Shown: in pieces, positions 58,800 to 64,000 of the stretch
Layout: each line of letters starts with the position of its first letter
How positions within the stretch are numbered: the stretch's first letter is position 1
Source of the DNA: Okapia johnstoni
Taxonomy: Eukaryota > Chordata > Mammalia > Artiodactyla > Giraffidae
DNA length: 64,000 nucleotides
Assembly (NCBI GenBank): GCA_024291935.2
Contig: CM044319.1
Span: 71,010,001-71,074,000, forward strand
Direction of reading: 5' to 3'
The notes under the pieces: generated by a model
What the model was told of the DNA's origin: nothing
What the model saw: the letters and a program-made list of their open reading frames with translations, nothing else
Databases searched by the model: none
Position numbers and translations under genes: made by a program

Positions 58800-59750
58800 A
58801 AGGAAATTGGTAATTCATTTATCTAACTGAGTTCTTATAAATCACAGGCAGCCTAGAGAAAGAGCTTCAGGAGGTATGAAAGGATAGAGATGGGCCCAGG
58901 TTGGAAGATGTACACCAACGAAAGGCAATAAGTCTTGGTGACTACGGTTTGTGAGGTGACACTATATAGAACTGAAAGATGACAGAGAAGTGTGCTATAG
59001 GCAATCTGCATTTTCATGTATCCCCACTCCCTTCCAGTTTTACCTCTAACTGATGCTCAGATCTATAAGGCAGAGGGCAGGAAAAAAAAAATTATGTTAG
59101 TTGTTTGTTCTCCAAAAAGCAATTACATAATTACATGTGAAAATGTATTATTTTTTGCAACAGTTGTGTATAGATTTAAGAACGAAAAACTGTACAATAT
59201 TTCAGGAATTGTTCATTTAATGTGTGCAACTGGAAAGATGAGGCTCCACATTGTTAAATCCATATTCACCATGGACCCTGCTGGTATTCTAATGTGATGC
59301 TGTATATTTTAGGATCTCCTGTGGAATGTGTGAAGTCTCTTAAATCATCAGGTAATAATGTTTATACTTCTAGGACATAAAGTGCTCACATGAAAGGAAA
59401 GATTTATCAAAGACTGATTCTGCAGAAGTGATCTTAATGGGTTAGTGGCAATTTGCACTGGAGAAGTTTTTCTTTCAAATCTTTTAAAGTAAAACCAAAG
59501 TTTAGAACTAGACGAAGTCTTGAAGAGGATTAAATTTGATTATTTTATTTTATATATGAATAAAGGATGTCTGGAGAGACAAACTGGCAGAATCAGGTGG
59601 GAATCAATAGTTCCTGCCAGAAATTGAGGATTATTCAATTGTTACAGGATGCCAAAAAAGACATCACCACAATTCATTTCAATAAAACCAATCATGAGTG
59701 TTCAATGCACTTAAAAAATATGTAGAGATTCCCACTCTAATTGTAAAAAT
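58800..59750. other. Single-copy DNA
   Basis: No repeat recognised. The 93-codon frame at 59016-59297 has no domain. Confidence 0.4.
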
Positions 59751-59751
59751 C

Positions 59752-59805
59752 TATGTAATAAAATATTTATTGAACACCTACTATGCTAAAGACATTATGA
59801 AAGGT
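59752..59805 (-). repeat. Short L2 3' tail
   Basis: 'aaatatttattgaacaccta' plus 'ctatgctaaagacattatg'. Confidence 0.5.
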
Positions 59806-59809
59806 TTAG

Positions 59810-60507
59810 TAATTATATCACATTATAAATAATAAATTACATATGTCATAGGAATGGTGATTATATTGTAAATTAAAAATAAAGTCTTCAGAAATTAAAT
59901 AGACTTTCAAATTGGATTTTTAAAAAAATCATAAATAAGATCAATGAAAACATTTAAAATGTTAATTGGTTGCAGAAACATCTTTTTTGCTTTGTTTTCA
60001 TTCCTCTGCATCATTTCTAACTCTTTTTGTAATGCTTCATTTGGATCATGTACACAGTAGGAACTAGATAAATATTTAATGATAATGATAATATCAAAGC
60101 CTGAGGATTCAGTGCTTGAGGCAGGGAGAATTGCAGATTATTTGTACTAATACACTGTTATCATTGTGTTGGTACTTAGGATACTCCAATGTGTATTTCG
60201 TCAAGAACATGAAGAAGATTACCATTCAGTGGCTAATTCAGAGCATAATACATTATAGCAAAGATGTGAAAATTCATCTTAAGAAAAAAAAAGACAAACA
60301 AGCAAGACTTGTTTGTAGGTAAATAAAATATAATACTTAAAGAGAGTGTCATTCAAAAGCCGGATCAACTTTGGAGCCTAGAAAAAGTAGAATTCCAATG
60401 AAAATGTTGATGATATCCATCTAAATCCTTTTGAGGCAAGAAGTCTTAATTAATGAATTCAGTTATTTTGACTCTATGCTCAGACTTCAGGTTTATGTTG
60501 AGCAAAA
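59810..60507. other. AT-rich single-copy DNA
   Basis: No gene or repeat recognised. Confidence 0.45.
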
Positions 60508-60880
60508 TTCAAAACTTGGCTCTACCACTTCCACTAAAACCTTGAATAATGTTGCATTTATGAGTTTCATCCTCTTTTCTGTAAAACTGAACTAATAATG
60601 GGTATGTGCTTATGCTCATGCTTAGTTGCTCAGTTGTATCTGACTCGGCGACCCATGGACTGTAGCTCACCTGGCTCCTCTGGCCATGGGATTCTCCAGG
60701 CATGAGTACTAGAGTGGGTAGCCATTTCCTTCTCCAGATCTTCCCGACCCAGGGACTGAACCTGGGTCTCCTGCATAGAAGGCAGATTCTTTACCATCTG
60801 AGCAACCAGGAAAGCCCTATTATGGCTAGAGTATTAACAAAGCTTGTTGTGAGGATTAAATGAGATAATATAAAAATAAT
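60508..60880 (+). repeat. MIR split by a Bov-tA
   Basis: Left part 60508-60604 ('cttggctctaccactt', 'catcctcttttctgtaaaac'), right part 60830-60880 ('gcttgttgtgaggattaaat', 'gagataatat'). Confidence 0.8.
60606..60818 (-). mobile_element. Bov-tA SINE, full length
   Basis: 'catgcttagttgctcagttg', 'ggattctccaggcatgagta', 'gggactgaacctgggtctcc', ending 'aaagccc'. Degenerate ~11-bp duplication (taataatgggta / tattatggcta). Confidence 0.95.
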
Positions 60881-60889
60881 CTACCTTCC

Positions 60890-61000
60890 ACTAAGGATTT
60901 GTTATGTTCCTGGCTCTATCCTAAGCACTTTACATGTGTACTGTCATTTAATCACTCTAAAATCCCTATAATGTGGGTTCTACTAATACTACAGTAGGTT
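60890..61000 (-). repeat. MIR fragment
   Basis: 'cctggctctatcctaagcac', 'tttacatgtgtactgtcatt', 'ctctaaaatccctataatgt'. Inverted relative to the MIR beside it. Confidence 0.7.
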
Positions 61001-61040
61001 TAAAAAAATTATGTCCAATAACTTTGCATCCTGAAGTAGC

Positions 61041-61041
<1 letters not shown>

Positions 61042-61090
<49 letters not shown>
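61042..61090. repeat. (CA)n microsatellite
   Basis: About 20 CA units with a CT interruption near 61083. Confidence 0.97.
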
Positions 61091-61094
61091 CAAA

Positions 61095-62200
61095 ACCAGA
61101 TTACTGAACACCAGAGCCCACTCTCTTCATCTCTGTTCATACTACTACCCATATATTAAGTCACAGTAACTGATACGTGAATCATATTTAATAATGAGTA
61201 ACTAATAATAATCATGATGTTAGAAATAAAAAGAAAAGCAAGCTGTTCTAATCACTACGCATTCAGTACATGCAACTGATTTCTCTGGATCTGATCCTTG
61301 GTGATAAAAATGATTTAGGGACTAAAATCTGACTTTCCAAATAATCTGTCTCTGGCAAGAGAATCACTAATCATTCAGACACTAGTGCTACAAGCTGCCT
61401 GCTGTGAGGTTTTGTAAATTAATAATTGGCACTCAAGCTTATATATCATTAATAGCTTTGGTTAATTTAAATTTTCCTGGAGAGGTGGAATCACAGGTTA
61501 GAATCTGAGTAATGAATGCCAAATCACAAAGTCATCTGACAGTTTATCATCCCGCTCCCCTTAGTGTTCACTTTGAACACTTTTCTCCAAATTTCTACAG
61601 TAATCTAAATTCCCCCATCAGTTATTTATAACATATTTTTCATATCTTTACACTTCTGACATCTTTAAAGCAAATGCTTATTTTCTCTTTTATATAGAAA
61701 GCTAACTGAGGGCAAAATAATGCTCAATTTAATATATTGAACAGACGAAATAATAAAATATATTATTTCCACCACCCCATTCCTTTGCTTAAGCTTGAAA
61801 TGTTATAATTAACATTTGGCCTGGCTAAATTTACTACTCATGTATCAGGAGAAAAATCTTATTAAACATTTCTTAAGAAATAATTTTCCTATAGCATAGA
61901 ATGAAAATAATTTTTAATTCCGAGCAACTAAAGCAAAATGAACTCAAATTAAAAAATTAACTTTGCATAGTGATTTATGATTATATCATCTTATTAAATT
62001 TAAACTACATAATCATGAAAAGTCAATCTTCTCTCAGTGATAGTGCTATGAGATATATATTGTATATATTTCTCACCATTACAATTAAACCTTAAGATAC
62101 AATCACATTTTGGAAAAGCTCTACTGTTCAGACAATTAAGATTGTCAACTAATTTAAGAAATCAGAAAAGTGTAAAGCTATGTAAAATGTTCTCCTAATC
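61095..62200. other. AT-rich, repeat-free DNA
   Basis: About 1.1 kb without recognised repeats or genes; 61370-61560 looks relatively complex. Confidence 0.45.
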
Positions 62201-62289
62201 TGGCAGTTTTCAAAATGTGGTCTCCTAATGGCATCAGTATTTTGGGGGAATTTTCTAGAAATGCTAATTCTCAGGCCTCACCCTGACCT

Positions 62290-62697
62290 GTGTTGTGCTG
62301 GCAAACTAGCTTTCTGAAAGTAAAGGTCTAATTTAGAGAATGTGGGGCTTCCCTGGTGGCTCAGATGGGAAAGAATCTACCTGTAATGCAAGAGATGCAA
62401 GTCCATTCCCTGGGTCAGGAAAATCCCCTGGAGAAAGGAATGGCTACCCACACCAGTATTCTTGCCTGGAGAATTTCATGGACAGAGGAGCCTCATAGGC
62501 TAAAGTCCATAGGGTTGCAAAGAGTCAGACACGACTGAGTGACTAACACTAACTTATAGCACTTGTTGATTTCCATAATGTAAACACTCCCAACATGATC
62601 CATTTCAAGCTACCAATGATACTTCCTCCAACACGGTGTGGGGAAGGGATGCATAGTCAGTTTGCAAGCTCATAAAAGCTGGTTTCAGCACAAGTGC
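62290..62697. mobile_element. hAT-like MITE nested in MER5A (family unidentified)
   Basis: Excluding the SINE, about 200 bases with short inverted ends: 'ttgtgctggcaaac' near 62293 and the reverse complement of 'ttgtgctgaaac' near 62680-62695. The flanking MER5A octamers cctgacct (62282-62289) and ccggatct (62698-62705) match at 6 of 8, as a worn 8-bp hAT duplication would. Confidence 0.55.
62344..62552 (+). mobile_element. Bov-tA SINE, full length, innermost of a triple nest
   Basis: 'ggggcttccctggtggctca', A-box-like tggctcagatgg at 62357-62368, 'cctggagaatttcatggaca', tail 'gactgagtgactaacac'. Its B box is decayed ('gtccattccc'). Confidence 0.95.
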
Positions 62698-62819
62698 CCG
62701 GATCTACTGAATTAGAAACTCTGGAGATGAGACCAAACCCATAAATACGTGCTTTAACAAGCCCCCCTGCTAATTCCAATGCATGTTAATATTTGAGAAT
62801 CACTGCTCTAGTCCATTTT

Positions 62820-63065
62820 CACTATTTTTTTTTCAACATTCACTCTCCAGATGATCTTGTTTATTCATAGAACTTTATTTTCCATCTGTATACCAAAGAC
62901 CTATAACTTTTAATTTCTAGCCAAGATACATATATCCTCCTCCACTTGCATGTCCCACTGACATTTCAAATGTCCCACGTCAAACATGGAACCCCCTGTG
63001 ATCTCTTGTAAACATACTGCTATTCTAGTATTCCTGTATTGGTAAGTGGCACTATCATTCACAAG
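62820..63065. other. Single-copy DNA
   Basis: Nothing recognised. Confidence 0.4.
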
Positions 63066-63069
63066 GTCT

Positions 63070-63588
63070 GACTAGACAAAGGTCCAGCTAGTCAGAGTTA
63101 TGTCTAGGTCTACATAGACAAAAGTCCATCTTGCCAAAGCTATGGTTTTTCCAGTAGTAATGTATGGATGTGAGAGTTGGACTACAAAGAAAGCTGAGTG
63201 CCAAAGAATTGATGCTTTTAGACTGGGGTGCTAGAGAAGATTCTCGAGAGTCTCTTGGACTGCATGGAGACCAAACCAGTCAATCCTAAAGGAAATCAGT
63301 CCTGAATATTCATTGGAAGGACTGATGCTGAAGCTGAAACTCCAATACTTTGGTGACCTGATGCGAAGAAATGACTCATTAGAAAAGACCCTGATGCTGG
63401 GAAAGATTGAAGGTGGGAGGAGAAGGGGACGACAGAGGATGAGATGGTTGGATGGCATCACCAACTCGATGGACATGAGTTTGAATAACCTCTGGGAGTA
63501 GGTGATGGACAGGGAAGCCTGGCGTGCTGCAGTCCATGAGGTTGCAAACAGTCTGACAGGACTGAGCAACTCAACTGAACTGAACCAC
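63070..63588 (+). mobile_element. BovB 3' end with internal tandem duplication, copy 11
   Basis: Runs to 'aactcaactgaactgaac'. The start contains two ~29-base versions of one BovB segment (63074-63102, 63116-63145). Cattca-containing words on both sides may be the worn target duplication. The frame 63313-63501 is the pol C-terminal tail. Confidence 0.94.
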
Positions 63589-63589
63589 C

Positions 63590-64000
63590 ATTCATCTTGA
63601 TGCTTATGTTAGAACCCATATCTCATCCTTTATATCCCCCTTCCTTCACCGCTAAGTCATTCAGTATACAAGAAGTTAAGTCTACAGAAGTTTCCTAATG
63701 TGTGACTTGGACAAGTTGAGTATCTCTTCTAAAGCTCGATTTTGTCATCTCAGCTTTGTTTCTAAATATTACCTAAAACTATCCACTTCTCTCTTCCCCC
63801 ATAACCACTTTCATTCAAGCCACCATAATGTTTTACCAGAAGCACTGAAAGATTTTCTAACTTGTCTTCCAACCAAAAAGCTATTTCTATGAAGTTGCTC
63901 ATTATGATCCAGCTATAAAGCACATATGAAAAAGCATGTTGGGATGGAGAGTGGTTGTTAGAATGGAACAGAAGACGGGAGAGCAGATGGTGTCCACCAG
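63590..64000. other. Single-copy DNA
   Basis: A weak MIR trace at about 63695-63755 ('gtgacttggacaagttgag'). No gene. Confidence 0.4.

Larger units (their letters stand above)
62203..62806 (+). repeat. MER5A-like hAT element, split
   Basis: Left half 62203-62289 ('gttttcaaaatgtggtctcc', 'gaaatgctaattctcaggcc'), right half 62698-62806 ('actgaattagaaactctgga', 'gctttaacaagccccc', 'atttgagaatcactgctc'). Confidence 0.85.

Noticed and set aside
1..64000. Search for an endogenous retrovirus, CRISPR array, processed pseudogene or novel multi-gene system
   Set aside because: No gag/pol/env-type retroviral frame, paired LTRs, spaced direct repeats, intronless host-gene copy or operon-like cluster was seen. 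The only reverse-transcriptase sequence is LINE-derived (BovB and L1).

Overview
This is ruminant nuclear DNA (cattle, sheep, goat or a close relative), and it reads as an AT-rich gene desert or the interior of a very large intron. The diagnosis rests on repeats that occur together only in ruminants: at least 11 copies of the BovB (RTE-clade) LINE, about 21 Bov-tA/Bov-A SINEs (a tRNA-derived head joined to a BovB-derived tail), a 3' fragment of the bovine-type L1, CHR-2-like tRNA SINEs and a ruminant-type mariner MITE. Older mammalian layers lie beneath them: L2, MIR, MER5A-like hAT elements, an L1M 3' end and MaLR-like LTR pieces. No protein-coding gene, exon chain, rRNA, true tRNA, CRISPR array or endogenous retrovirus with coding capacity can be supported. 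All long open reading frames are remains of LINE reverse transcriptases, antisense shadows of repeats, or microsatellite translations. BovB alone covers about 12 kb, close to a fifth of the window.

Layout. 1-5 kb: BovB 3' end, L2/CHR-2, MIR, then a bovine L1 3' half (2716-4468) with target-site duplications and a 413-codon ORF2 remnant, a Bov-tA, and a mariner hairpin resembling ruminant miR-2284/2285 precursors. 5-13 kb: mostly single-copy DNA with a MaLR-like piece, L2/MIR and two Bov-tA. 13.4-15.1 kb: BovB copy. 15.1-18.4 kb: the cleanest repeat-poor stretch, holding a CpG-containing island (about 17.22-17.96 kb) that ends in a CTCF-like motif. 18.5-26.2 kb: SINEs, an L1M 3' end and four BovB 3' ends. 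26.9-31 kb: L2, MaLR-like and MIR pieces. 31.2-38.4 kb: two BovB copies, one of 2.4 kb. 38.6-46 kb: L2, MIR, MER5A, five Bov-tA and several (CA)n arrays. 47.1-49.1 kb: BovB split by a SINE. 51-54.3 kb: four SINEs. 54.77-58.27 kb: a near-full-length BovB flanked by a perfect 12-bp duplication, sitting inside an L2 and itself carrying a Bov-A dimer. 60.5-63.6 kb: interrupted MIR, a triple-nested DNA-transposon/SINE cluster and a last BovB.

There are no genes to work together. The functional relationships visible are those of the transposons: BovB supplies the reverse transcriptase thought to mobilise the Bov-tA SINEs that share its tail, and many SINE insertions still show 9-13 bp target duplications. 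The candidates for host function are the mariner hairpin, the CTCF-like site in its repeat-free island, and perhaps other single-copy blocks. No new biological system was found.
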